Positions 9,193 to 17,834 of a stretch of 64,000 bases of DNA are shown here, one piece after another. Origin of the DNA: Pseudomonas saxonica (GTDB taxonomy: Bacteria; Pseudomonadota; Gammaproteobacteria; Pseudomonadales; Pseudomonadaceae); contig NZ_VFIO01000014.1 in assembly GCF_007858365.1 (NCBI RefSeq), positions 1-64,000 on the forward strand. Reading direction: 5' to 3'. A program made the position numbers and the translations under genes. Within the stretch, counting starts at the first letter, position 1. Each line of letters opens with the position of its first letter. The notes below the pieces were generated by a model that was not told the DNA's origin, made no database searches, and saw nothing but the letters and a program-made list of their open reading frames with translations.

Positions 9193-10233
9193 TCACGTAC
9201 TTTCACGCTCGATCACCCTGCACGCCAGCTTATTCAGCCGTTGCACCTCGTCCTCCAGTGGCAAAACCCCCAGACTTTCCAGCACTCGCGTGGCCGCCAG
9301 CACACCGATCTCCAGTGCAGGCGGTTTGATGGTGCTTAAACTCGGCAGCAGCATTTCGGCAAAGGGATAATCGCCAAAGCCAAGCACCGCACAGTTTTCG
9401 GGAATCTTCAGCCCTGCGCGTTGCCCGGCAAGCAATCCGCCCGCCGCCAGGTTGTCGTTGGCAAAGATAATTGCATCCGGTGGAGCAGGGGCCAGCATGA
9501 GCGCTTGCATGGCCTGTTTGCCGGCTTCAAAGGGCGCCATACCCTCTTGGGGGGTATACACCCGCGGCTCCAGTCCCAAATCGCGAACGGCGCTGAGGTA
9601 GCCATCGCGGCGCTCCAATGCGCTGAAATCACCCGCGCTGCTGTTCAGTACAAAGGCAATGCGTCTATAGCCTTTTTTATGCAGGTAGCGCGCGGCTGTA
9701 ACGCCCACCTCAACATGGGAAAAACCAATCTGTATCGGCCCGCGTGCGGGTTGGTAGTCCCAGGTTTCAATCACCGGGATGTCCGCTGCGGCGATCATTT
9801 TTTCGGTGCCCGGGCTGTGAAAGTGACTGGTCAACACCAACGCTGCGGGCGACCAGCCCAGGAATGCGCGCACCGCACTCTCTTCCTGCTCGACGCTGAA
9901 GTAACTGGATGCCAGCAGCAGTTGATAGCCGTGGCGACTCAGCGTGTCGCTGAAACCCTGAATCGTGTTGGCGAAAATTGGCCCCGATATGTTGGGAATG
10001 ACCATGCCAACGATTTTGCCGCGCGCCGAGGCCAGCCCTCCAGCAACCAGATTGGGCACGTAGCCCAATTGCGCGACCACCGCAGCAATGCGCTCGCGTC
10101 GCTCCGGGGAGACCTGGTCTGGCTGATTGAAATAACGCGACACGGTGATGGCCGAGACCCCGGCCTGTTGCGCGACAGTGCTTAGAGTCACGCGCCCGGC
10201 GCCACGGCGTTTGCGGGGTGAATGGTCGATCAA
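9193..10233 (-). CDS. LacI/GntR-type (gluconate-repressor-like) transcriptional regulator
   Basis: This 346-residue LacI-family repressor has an N-terminal helix-turn-helix at residues ~15-38 (VTLSTVAQQAGVSAITVSRY), the hinge helix LGYVPNLVAGGLASARG, and a periplasmic-binding-protein-like effector domain starting IVGMVIPNISGPIFA. It appears to start with TTG at 10233, preceded by AAGGAG at 7-base spacing. No better in-frame ATG exists. The gene is divergent from the TonB receptor. A perfect 14-bp palindrome of LacI-operator type at 10320-10333 sits in the shared promoter region. It probably represses the 10438-16044 gene set, and possibly itself, until an effector binds. The effector is unknown. 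The family often senses sugars or sugar acids, but a sulfur compound cannot be excluded. Confidence 0.9.
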   Translation of the reverse strand: MIDHSPRKRRGAGRVTLSTVAQQAGVSAITVSRYFNQPDQVSPERRERIAAVVAQLGYVPNLVAGGLASARGKIVGMVIPNISGPIFANTIQGFSDTLSRHGYQLLLASSYFSVEQEESAVRAFLGWSPAALVLTSHFHSPGTEKMIAAADIPVIETWDYQPARGPIQIGFSHVEVGVTAARYLHKKGYRRIAFVLNSSAGDFSALERRDGYLSAVRDLGLEPRVYTPQEGMAPFEAGKQAMQALMLAPAPPDAIIFANDNLAAGGLLAGQRAGLKIPENCAVLGFGDYPFAEMLLPSLSTIKPPALEIGVLAATRVLESLGVLPLEDEVQRLNKLACRVIEREST

Positions 10234-10284
10234 CGCGCACTCCTTGTAATAACTAAAGGGTATATCAGGGCAATATTTAAGTAT

Positions 10285-10314
10285 TTGACGGTCTATGCGA
10301 CGGTTATTGATACT
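10285..10314 (+). promoter_or_regulatory. Candidate sigma-70 promoter of the TonB receptor operon
   Basis: TTGACG at 10285-10290 and GATACT at 10309-10314 are separated by 18 bp and point toward the TonB receptor gene. The predicted start site falls at about 10320, inside the palindromic operator. The -35 match is good and the -10 match moderate. Confidence 0.45.
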
Positions 10315-10319
10315 GGCGA

Positions 10320-10333
10320 TGTTAGCGCTAACA
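10320..10333. promoter_or_regulatory. LacI-family operator palindrome
   Basis: TGTTAGCGCTAACA is a perfect 14-bp palindrome with the central CG typical of LacI/GntR-family operators. It lies 86 bp from the start of the LacI gene and 104 bp upstream of the TonB receptor gene, at the expected transcription start of the latter. Repressor bound here would block the rightward promoter. Confidence 0.75.
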
Positions 10334-10437
10334 ACGCGCTTTGTCTGCTACTCGCTCGAGCGAATGTCCAAGACACATTTCCGCCATTGTCGTCGTAGAA
10401 CGGCAGCGGTTCAGGGCACTTTTTGAGCGGGTAGACC

Positions 10438-12660
10438 ATGCGTATTTTTCCTGGGGCAACACACACACTGGCGCACACGTTGTGCGCTGCGGGGTGGTTC
10501 TTTACCGGCTTGGGCGTGGCGCCCGGCCTGACGTTCGCCGCCGACAGCAATGAACAGGCGGTGACCCTTCAATCCGTCACGGTCAGTGCGACCCGCCGCG
10601 AAGAACCGCTGCAAAAAATCCCCGTGGCCGTGACCGTCGTCAATGGCGAGCAACTGGAACGAGACGGGCGCAACAGCGTCTCGAGCATCGTCCAGCAAGT
10701 TCCCTCGCTGAATTTTCGTACCGGTGCCTCGAACAAGGACACCTCGTTGTTTGTGCGGGGCGTGGGCACGATCTCTACCTCGCCCGGCGTTGAGCCGACG
10801 GTGGCGACGGTGATCGACGGGGTGGTCTACGCGCGTCCGGGGCAGACGACCCTCGACCTGTTGGACCTCGATCGCATTGAAGTCTTGCGTGGCCCGCAAG
10901 GTACGTTGTTCGGCAAGAACGCCTCGGCCGGGGTGATGAACATCGTCAGCCGTGCACCCACCACTGAAACCCACGGTTACATCGATCAATCGAACTTCAC
11001 CGGCAACGAAAGCCGTACGCGCTTCGGTCTGGGCGGAAGTTTGATTCCTGACACCCTCACGGGCTCGTTCACCGCCATGTTCCGAACCTATGACGGCAAT
11101 GTCGATAATCAGTACAACGGGCAGGAGGTGAATGGCTACAACCATAAAGGCGCGCGCGGCAAGTTGGTGTTTACCCCTGACGATGACCTCACGCTCACAG
11201 TCATTGCCGACTACATGCAGTCCCATGACGACGCCCCCAATGGCGTGGTCGTCCAGTCACTGACGCCGGGCTTTGGCAATGCGCTGGCTCCGGTATGGGC
11301 GTCCAGCGACAACCGCAAGATCAATACAGACACCCGTTCGCGTGTGGCAGACATCAATAAAGGCCTGTCTGCCCAACTGGACTGGAATCTGGGTGATTAC
11401 ACCCTGACGTCGATCACCGCGTGGCGGGGTTGGGACAACACTCAATATCAGGATGGCGATCGCCTGAGTACCATCACCGCCGACTTTCCAGGCTCTGCCG
11501 ACAAAGGCGACCTGACGTTCAATCAGTATTCGCAAGAGCTGCGGCTGGCTTCACCCAAGGGGGATTTTCTGGAGTACGTGGGTGGGCTGTTCTACATGCA
11601 CGGCAAGGATGACGAAACCTATCAGCGCACCTTGACCACGCCTGCGAGCGTCAACCGCGGCGTCGCCGATTACAGTACCACCAGTGACAGCTACGCGGTC
11701 TTCGGCGAAAGCACGCTGAACTTCACCCCGACCTTGCGTGGCATTGCCGGCCTGCGCTGGACCCATGACGATTTGAAATACGATCACCGCCGAGTGTCCA
11801 CGTCGGCGACCGCCGTGACGGGCATCCAGCCGGACACCAGCAGCTCCGGGTCAGTGGATGAAGACGGCTGGTCAGGTCGGCTTGGCCTGCAATACGACCT
11901 GACCGACACCGTCACCACCTATCTGACCTATTCGCGAGGCTATAAAGGCCCGGCCTACAACGTGTTCTTCAACATGCAGCCGCGTGATACCGGCGCACTC
12001 AAACCTGAAACGTCGAACAACTGGGAACTGGGGATTAAAACCACGGCCTGGAACCATCGCCTTACCGCTAACGTCGCGGTATTTCACAGCGAATACGACA
12101 ATTATCAAGCGAACTTCTTCGACACGGTTGCAGGCCAAGTCGTTACCCGGCTGATCAACGCGGGGAGTGTCAGCACCGAAGGCGTGGAACTCGACTACGC
12201 GTTGCAGGCGACTCGGCAATTGAAGCTCTCTGGCGCACTGGCATACACCCATGCACGTATTGACGAATTTGGCTGCCCAGCAGGCGCGGCCGCATCGTGC
12301 AACGTCAATGGCAAGCCGCTGCCCTACAGCCCGGACTGGAAGAGTTATGTGCGCGCCGACTACAGCATCCCGCTGGATAACGGTCTGGATGTAGAACTGG
12401 GTACCGATTACAGCTGGCAGAGCGAAGTGCAGTACGACATCAGCCAGAACCCGGACACCAAGCAGGGCACGTATGGCATCTGGAATGCCAGCATCGCGTT
12501 GGCGGATTACACCAACGGCTGGCGTGTGGCGCTGCTGGGCAAAAACCTCGCGGACAAGTCCTATTCACCCTTGCTGGCCACAGGCGGCAGCTACATCTAC
12601 CGCGCGGTTCCAAGGGACGATGAACGCTATTTTGGTGTGCAACTGCGCAAGGAATTCTGA
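10438..12660 (+). CDS. TonB-dependent outer-membrane receptor
   Basis: This 740-residue outer-membrane transporter has a signal peptide of about 34 residues ending near TFAADS. A TonB-box-like stretch TLQSVTVSATRREEPLQ follows, then the plug domain (VNGEQLERDGRNSVSSIVQQ, VIDGVVYARPGQT, IEVLRGPQGTLFGKNASAG), and a beta barrel ending in the aromatic C-terminus LRKEF. It imports a ligand into the periplasm using TonB-ExbBD energy. No Fur box was noticed. Its operon partners are a flavin monooxygenase and a sulfonate-type binding protein, which argues for an organic substrate and against a siderophore. The LacI operator lies upstream, and the monooxygenase starts 2 bp after its stop codon. Confidence 0.9.
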   Translation: MRIFPGATHTLAHTLCAAGWFFTGLGVAPGLTFAADSNEQAVTLQSVTVSATRREEPLQKIPVAVTVVNGEQLERDGRNSVSSIVQQVPSLNFRTGASNKDTSLFVRGVGTISTSPGVEPTVATVIDGVVYARPGQTTLDLLDLDRIEVLRGPQGTLFGKNASAGVMNIVSRAPTTETHGYIDQSNFTGNESRTRFGLGGSLIPDTLTGSFTAMFRTYDGNVDNQYNGQEVNGYNHKGARGKLVFTPDDDLTLTVIADYMQSHDDAPNGVVVQSLTPGFGNALAPVWASSDNRKINTDTRSRVADINKGLSAQLDWNLGDYTLTSITAWRGWDNTQYQDGDRLSTITADFPGSADKGDLTFNQYSQELRLASPKGDFLEYVGGLFYMHGKDDETYQRTLTTPASVNRGVADYSTTSDSYAVFGESTLNFTPTLRGIAGLRWTHDDLKYDHRRVSTSATAVTGIQPDTSSSGSVDEDGWSGRLGLQYDLTDTVTTYLTYSRGYKGPAYNVFFNMQPRDTGALKPETSNNWELGIKTTAWNHRLTANVAVFHSEYDNYQANFFDTVAGQVVTRLINAGSVSTEGVELDYALQATRQLKLSGALAYTHARIDEFGCPAGAAASCNVNGKPLPYSPDWKSYVRADYSIPLDNGLDVELGTDYSWQSEVQYDISQNPDTKQGTYGIWNASIALADYTNGWRVALLGKNLADKSYSPLLATGGSYIYRAVPRDDERYFGVQLRKEF

Positions 12661-12662
12661 AC

Positions 12663-14024
12663 ATGACTCGACAGCTCAAACTGGGCGCCTTTCTCATGGC
12701 CGGCGGTCACCACGTCGCCGCATGGCGTCACCCTGAGGCACCGGCAGACGCCGGGCTGGACTTCAGCCATTACAAACGCTTGGCACAGATTGCAGAGGCA
12801 GCGAAGTTTGACGCTTTGTTCGTCGCCGACAGCATCGCCGCGCCGAGGGATGACATCGCCAGTCGCATGGCCCGTTCGGCTTACTTTGAGCCACTGACAT
12901 TGCTGTCAGCCTTGAGTGCGGTGACGGAGCGCATTGGGTTGATCGCCACGGCCACCACCAGCTACAACGAGCCCTACCATGTAGCGCGAAAATTCGCGTC
13001 GCTGGATCACTTGTCCGGCGGGCGGGCAGGGTGGAACCTGGTGACCTCGGATAACGCCGCTGAGGCGCAAAACTTTGGCCGCGAGCAACATATCAGTCAC
13101 GCTGAACGCTACAGCCGCGCCCGCGAGTTTCATCAGGTCGTCACGGGACTGTGGGACAGCTGGGAAGATGATGCATTTGTCCGCGACAAGATCAGCGGCG
13201 CTTACTACGACCCCGCCAAGCTGCATGTGCTCAACCACCAGGGTGAGCACTTTCGGGTCAAGGGCCCGCTGAATGTGGCGCGTTCCCCGCAAGGGCAACC
13301 GGTGATTGTGCAAGCCGGCTCATCCGGGGTCGGTCGCGATTTGGCCGCACAAACGGCAGAGGTGGTGTTCACCGCACAAACCTCATTGGCCAATGCTCAG
13401 GCGTTTTACGCTGATCTCAAAGGCCGTTTGAGCCAATACTGCCGCCACCAGGACTCCCTGAAAATCATGCCCGGTATTTTTGTCGTGGTGGGGGCCACTG
13501 AAGCGCAGGCGCAGGAAAAATTTCAGACCTTTCAGCGGCTGGTCGAGCCTGAAGTGGGCGTGGCTTTGCTGGGGCGCATGCTGGGCAATTTCGATTTGTC
13601 GCAGTTCCCGCTGGACGGGCCGCTCCCCGACTTGCCGCTGACAGAAAGCGGTCAGCAAAGCCGTCAGAAGCTGCTGACCGAATTGGCAGGTGAAGAAAAC
13701 CTTAGCCTCGCCGAACTGGGCAGAAAGATTGCCGGAGGGCGCGGGCATTACACCCTTGTGGGTACAGCGGTACAGATTGCCGACCAGATGCAGGCGTGGT
13801 TCGAGCAAGGGGCCGCCGATGGATTCAACGTGCTGGTGCCTCATCTTCCGGCAGGCCTGGAGGATTTCGCCAATGAAGTCATACCTGAGTTGCAACGCCG
13901 GGGCCTGTTCAGAACCGAATACGAAGGCCGTACGTTGCGCGAGAACCTTGGCCTGACCCGGCCTGCCAACAGCTTCACGCGACAACCACATTCCTCTACA
14001 GACCAGCAGGACATCGCTCAATGA
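12663..14024 (+). CDS. LLM-class flavin-dependent monooxygenase, NtaA/SnaA/DszA type
   Basis: This 453-residue FMN-dependent monooxygenase belongs to the bacterial-luciferase-like group that includes nitrilotriacetate monooxygenase, dibenzothiophene-sulfone monooxygenase and related enzymes. Recognisable blocks are LKLGAFLMAGGHHVAAWRHP at the start, IAEAAKFDALFVADS, LDHLSGGRAGWNLVTS, and VIVQAGSSGVGRDLAA. The length fits the NtaA group and is longer than SsuD (~380). These enzymes need reduced FMN from a separate reductase, and none is encoded adjacent. AAGGAA precedes the start. The stop overlaps the next gene's ATG (ATGA). The likely job is oxidative cleavage of a C-S or C-N bond in the compound taken up by the receptor. 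Confidence 0.9.
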   Translation: MTRQLKLGAFLMAGGHHVAAWRHPEAPADAGLDFSHYKRLAQIAEAAKFDALFVADSIAAPRDDIASRMARSAYFEPLTLLSALSAVTERIGLIATATTSYNEPYHVARKFASLDHLSGGRAGWNLVTSDNAAEAQNFGREQHISHAERYSRAREFHQVVTGLWDSWEDDAFVRDKISGAYYDPAKLHVLNHQGEHFRVKGPLNVARSPQGQPVIVQAGSSGVGRDLAAQTAEVVFTAQTSLANAQAFYADLKGRLSQYCRHQDSLKIMPGIFVVVGATEAQAQEKFQTFQRLVEPEVGVALLGRMLGNFDLSQFPLDGPLPDLPLTESGQQSRQKLLTELAGEENLSLAELGRKIAGGRGHYTLVGTAVQIADQMQAWFEQGAADGFNVLVPHLPAGLEDFANEVIPELQRRGLFRTEYEGRTLRENLGLTRPANSFTRQPHSSTDQQDIAQ

Positions 14025-15058
14025 CCTATATCGCTGCCGAAAACCGCTACGACGCCATTCCTTATCGCCGCGTGGGCCGCAGCGGGTTGGTGCTGCCGGC
14101 ACTCTCCCTTGGCCTGTGGCACAACTTTGGCGACAGCACGCCGATCGACACCCAGCGTGCGCTGTTGCGTACAGCCTTCGACCAGGGCATCAACCACTTT
14201 GACCTGGCCAACAACTACGGCCCGCCCTATGGCAGTGCCGAGATCAACTTCGGCCGTTTGCTGCGTGAAGATTTCAAGCAGTACCGCGATGAGTTGATCA
14301 TCTCCAGCAAAGCCGGGTGGGACATGTGGCCCGGCCCGTACGGTCAGGGCGGTGGTTCGCGTAAATACGTGCTGGCCAGCCTCGATCAGAGCCTGCAACG
14401 CTTGGGCGTGGACTATGTCGACATTTTTTATTCCCACCGCTTCGACCCGGACACCCCGCTGGAGGAGACGGCCAGCGCCCTGGCCACGGCCGTGCAGCAG
14501 GGCAAGGCGCTGTACATCGGCATCTCATCCTACTCAGGGGTAAAAACCCGAGAAATGGCGGCGTTGCTCAATGACTGGAAAATCCCGCTGCTAATCCACC
14601 AACCGGCCTACAACCTGCTCAATCGCTGGGTGGAAAAGGACTTGCTGGACACCACTGAAGCACTGGGCAGCGGTGTGATTGCCTTTACCCCCCTGGCGCA
14701 AGGCTTGCTGACCGACAAGTACCTCAACGGTGTGCCGACGCAGGCGCGGGTCAATCGCGCGGGCGGCGACTCCTTGCTGCCCTCGCATCTGAGCGAAGCC
14801 AACCTCGCCCGGGTACGCGGTCTCAACGAGATTGCCAGGGCGCGCGGTCAGAGTCTGGCCCAGATGGCATTGGCCTGGACACTTCGCGACCCTCGGGTGA
14901 CATCAGCGTTGATCGGTGCCAGTCGACCGGAGCAGATCATAGAGAACGTCGGTGCCTTGAAGAACCTGCACTTTAGCGTGCAGGAGCTGACCGAAATTGA
15001 CCGGTTTGCCCAAGAGGGCGGGATCAACCTGTGGGAAAAGCCCTCGAAGGCTGAGTAA
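14021..15058 (+). CDS. Aldo/keto reductase (YghZ / L-glyceraldehyde-3-phosphate reductase type)
   Basis: This 345-residue NADPH-dependent aldo/keto reductase follows the Kv-beta/YghZ-like pattern. The catalytic tetrad can be read: Asp in NHFDLANNYG, Tyr in NNYGPPYG, Lys in LIISSKAGW, and His in IFYSHRFD. The C-terminal cofactor segment TSALIGASRPEQIIEN is also typical. It is translationally coupled to the monooxygenase by a 4-bp ATGA overlap with AGGAC upstream. It could reduce the aldehyde left after oxygenolytic cleavage by the monooxygenase, an attractive but untested idea. Confidence 0.9.
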   Translation: MTYIAAENRYDAIPYRRVGRSGLVLPALSLGLWHNFGDSTPIDTQRALLRTAFDQGINHFDLANNYGPPYGSAEINFGRLLREDFKQYRDELIISSKAGWDMWPGPYGQGGGSRKYVLASLDQSLQRLGVDYVDIFYSHRFDPDTPLEETASALATAVQQGKALYIGISSYSGVKTREMAALLNDWKIPLLIHQPAYNLLNRWVEKDLLDTTEALGSGVIAFTPLAQGLLTDKYLNGVPTQARVNRAGGDSLLPSHLSEANLARVRGLNEIARARGQSLAQMALAWTLRDPRVTSALIGASRPEQIIENVGALKNLHFSVQELTEIDRFAQEGGINLWEKPSKAE

Positions 15059-15105
15059 ACAAGGCTATCTCAGGTGTTCTTCCAGACTTCAGCAGCGAGA
15101 CAATC

Positions 15106-16044
15106 ATGAAACTTCGCACCCTTTTATTTAGCGGGTTGGCACTGTTCAGCCTGACAAACGCCGCGCTGGCCGCAGACCCGGCAACCCTGAGAATCGGCTA
15201 CCAGAAAGGCTCGATTGCCTTGTTGCTCGCCAAAGAGCATGGCCTGCTGGACAAACGCTTTCCTCACACGGCCGTGCAGTGGATTGAGTTTCCCGCCGGG
15301 CCGCAGATGCTCGAAGCGCTTAACGTCAATGCGCTGGACATAGGATCCACCGGAGACATCCCGCCGCTGTTCGCCCAGGCAGCGGGGGCCGATCTGGTCT
15401 ACATCGGCGCCGAACCGGCAAAACCACAGGCGGAAACCCTACTGGTTCGCGGCGACAGCCCGCTTAACACCGTTGCCGACCTTAAAGGCAAGAAAGTGGC
15501 CTTTCAGCGCGGGTCCAGCTCACACAACCTGATCCTGAGGGCGTTGAACAAGGCCGGGCTGAGCTATCAGGACATCCAGCCCGTGAACCTGCCGCCTGCG
15601 GATGCTCGCGCTGCCTTCGAGCAGGGCAGCGTCGATGCCTGGGCCACATGGGAGCCTTATTCCTCGTTGGCCTTAAGTCAGGGCAATGCCCGTGTGCTGG
15701 CCAACGGTGAAGGGCTGGGCCTGTCAGGCCCCGTGTACACGGCCCGGCGAGCTTATGCCAATGCCAACGGCGCCTTTGTTCACGCATTGCTGGATGAATT
15801 GACTGACGCTGAAGCGCTGACCCGCAGCCAGCGGCAAGAAAGCCTCAAGGTGATCCAAAAATACATGGGGCTGCCCGATGCAGTGATTGCCAGCTACCTC
15901 GACAATCGGCCGCCATCTCCGGTGCTACCGATTGATCAAAGCATCATCAATGCGCAGCAAGTAACGGCGGATCTGTTTTATCAAAACAAGCTGCTGCCCA
16001 AAAAAATAGCGGTGCGTGATGCGGTATGGCAGGCCGCAGACTGA
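15106..16044 (+). CDS. SsuA-like sulfonate ABC transporter binding protein (orphan)
   Basis: This 312-residue periplasmic protein has a signal peptide (LLFSGLALFSLTNAALA, cleavage before ADPATLRIGYQ). It shows typical SsuA motifs such as RIGYQKGSIALLLAKEHGLL, DIGSTGDIPPLFAQAAGADL and VDAWATWEPYSSLA. It resembles aliphatic-sulfonate binding proteins. No permease or ATPase gene follows, so it must share a transporter encoded elsewhere, perhaps the TauBC-like pair at 2634-4379 or an ssuBC system. It lies 47 bp after the aldo/keto reductase and likely belongs to the same operon, with a hairpin terminator candidate 58 bp downstream. Confidence 0.87.
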   Translation: MKLRTLLFSGLALFSLTNAALAADPATLRIGYQKGSIALLLAKEHGLLDKRFPHTAVQWIEFPAGPQMLEALNVNALDIGSTGDIPPLFAQAAGADLVYIGAEPAKPQAETLLVRGDSPLNTVADLKGKKVAFQRGSSSHNLILRALNKAGLSYQDIQPVNLPPADARAAFEQGSVDAWATWEPYSSLALSQGNARVLANGEGLGLSGPVYTARRAYANANGAFVHALLDELTDAEALTRSQRQESLKVIQKYMGLPDAVIASYLDNRPPSPVLPIDQSIINAQQVTADLFYQNKLLPKKIAVRDAVWQAAD

Positions 16045-16101
16045 GCCGCACTCGGGGAGAAATGGGCCAGCCTCCCGAATACAGGGTGTCGAAAAGACAG
16101 G

Positions 16102-16124
16102 CCCGCACGTGGCACACGTGCGGG
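16102..16124 (+). terminator. Hairpin terminator candidate after the SsuA-like gene
   Basis: CCCGCACGTG-GCA-CACGTGCGGG forms a perfect 10-bp stem with a 3-base loop 58 bp after the stop codon. It is followed by TTTGGCGATTTT, an interrupted T-run. It fits the end of the TonB receptor operon. Confidence 0.65.
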
Positions 16125-16299
16125 TTTGGCGATTTTAAATGAACTGCACACGAAACTAATTGCGTCTGGCATACCTCCATTACTTACCGACCCTCACCGA
16201 CAACACCGGACGTAAGTGTGGTTTGACCTGACGTAGTCGCCTTTTGGAGGGTACGTGTAACCGCTCTGTACGTGTCCCCCTTGGCCAAAGGTGACCCTG

Positions 16300-16836
16300 A
16301 TGACAGAACACCAAACAACCCTGCGTCTCAAAGAAGACACACCCAGCCCTGCCGGGAATGATCACAGCATAAAACTTCAGATAAACGGGCAGGTGTACCC
16401 CCTTGATGTGCCCGCCAATGCCATTTTGCTCGATGTGGTACGCGATCGCTTGCAACTGACCGGCACCAAAAAGGGCTGTGACCACGGCCAATGCGGGGCC
16501 TGTACGTTGCTCGTCAATGGTGTGGCCATCAACTCGTGCCTGTCACTGGCAGTTCAACATGATGGCGATAGCATCACCACCATCGAGGGGCTGGCCGAGG
16601 GCGATGCGCTGCATCCCGTGCAACAGGCCTTTTGGGAGCACGATGCCTTCCAATGCGGCTACTGCACCACAGGGCAGATCATGAGTGCAGTGGCCTTGCT
16701 CAATGACCCGGACAGTGCGGCGGACGATGCCAGTGTCAGGGAGGCCATGAGTGGCAATATCTGCCGCTGCGGTGCGTATAAAAACATCCTCGCGGCCGTG
16801 CAGTCGGCGCGCGTCAAAATGGCCGGGGGTGTCTGA
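16300..16836 (+). CDS. Molybdenum hydroxylase [2Fe-2S] subunit (PaoA/XdhA-like small subunit)
   Basis: This ~178-residue protein has two [2Fe-2S] clusters. The plant-ferredoxin-type cluster is read in GCDHGQCGACTLLVNG with a further Cys shortly after. The helical cluster is read in CGYCTTGQIM and GNICRCG. It passes electrons from the molybdenum centre to FAD in xanthine-dehydrogenase-family enzymes. It resembles PaoA/YagT but lacks a twin-arginine signal, so the enzyme is probably cytoplasmic. The open frame has GTG at 16291 and ATG at 16300. ATG is preferred because AAAGG is better spaced. It overlaps the FAD subunit gene by one base (TGATG). Confidence 0.92.
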   Translation: MTEHQTTLRLKEDTPSPAGNDHSIKLQINGQVYPLDVPANAILLDVVRDRLQLTGTKKGCDHGQCGACTLLVNGVAINSCLSLAVQHDGDSITTIEGLAEGDALHPVQQAFWEHDAFQCGYCTTGQIMSAVALLNDPDSAADDASVREAMSGNICRCGAYKNILAAVQSARVKMAGGV

Positions 16837-17834
16837 TGCAGACTTTCGATTACGTCCGGGCGCAGTCTTGCGCCCATGCAATAAATACAGCATCGACCCT
16901 TGAGCTGACCCGGTACCTGGCCGGTGGCACCACGCTTCTGGATCTGATGAAGCTGGATGTGGTCAAAGCCGACCACTTGGTCGATATCAACCGATTGCCC
17001 TTGCAGCAGGTTGAGACCCTGGACGACGGTCGCTTGCGCATCGGGGCGTTGGTCAGCAATACCGCGCTGGCGCGTCATCCACAGGTATTGACGCATTACC
17101 CGGTGCTCGCTCAAGCCATCATGGCGGGGGCTTCCACTCAGCTGCGCAATAAAGCCACCACTGCCGGCAATGTGATGCAACGGGTGCGCTGCAATTATTT
17201 CCGCGATGGGGTTTCACCGTGCAATAAGCGCCAGCCCGGCTCGGGTTGCGCAGCGCTTGTGGGCCTCAATCGCAGTGTGCATGCGGTGCTGGGTACCAGT
17301 GATCACTGCATTGCCAGCCATCCTTCGGACATGTGTGTGGCCATCGCGGCCATTGGTGCGCACGTCACCCTGCAAAACCCGCAGGGGCAGTCGCGTGAAG
17401 TCAATTTTGCTGACTTTCATCTGCTGCCCGGCGACACACCGTGGCGCGAGCATGCGCTAGAGCCCCACGAACTGATTACCCATGTGACGCTGGATGCGCC
17501 GCTGTCTGCAAGTCGTTCAGGCTACCTGAAGCTTCGCGACCGCACGTCTTACCAGTTTGCTCTGGCATCAAGCGCCATCATTCTGGTGATGGATGGGCCA
17601 ACCGTAGTAGAGGCGCGTATTGCCCTTGGCGGTGTGGCCACCAAGCCGTGGCGAGCCGTTGAAGCAGAACAGCAGCTCACCGGGCAAACACTCTCAGCGC
17701 AGCTCATCTCACAGGTGGCCGAGGTGGCTCTGAAAGACGCGCGGGCCTATGAGCATAACGCGTACAAAATCCCCCTCGGCCAGCAGGTCATTGCGCGCAA
17801 CCTTCGCGACCTGACGGCGCAGGAGTCGGTATGA
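16836..17834 (+). CDS. Molybdenum hydroxylase FAD-binding subunit (PaoB-like)
   Basis: This 332-residue FAD subunit has the FAD-binding stretch YLAGGTTLLDLMKLDV and the second pyrophosphate loop STQLRNKATTAGNVMQ. A Cys-rich insertion follows (RCNYFRDGVSPCNKRQPGSGC). Such an insertion is known in PaoB and 4-hydroxybenzoyl-CoA reductase-type subunits, where it can bind an extra [4Fe-4S] cluster. It shows the expected Cys spacing. It overlaps both neighbours (TGATG upstream, ATGA downstream), indicating a translationally coupled complex. Confidence 0.92.
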   Translation: MQTFDYVRAQSCAHAINTASTLELTRYLAGGTTLLDLMKLDVVKADHLVDINRLPLQQVETLDDGRLRIGALVSNTALARHPQVLTHYPVLAQAIMAGASTQLRNKATTAGNVMQRVRCNYFRDGVSPCNKRQPGSGCAALVGLNRSVHAVLGTSDHCIASHPSDMCVAIAAIGAHVTLQNPQGQSREVNFADFHLLPGDTPWREHALEPHELITHVTLDAPLSASRSGYLKLRDRTSYQFALASSAIILVMDGPTVVEARIALGGVATKPWRAVEAEQQLTGQTLSAQLISQVAEVALKDARAYEHNAYKIPLGQQVIARNLRDLTAQESV

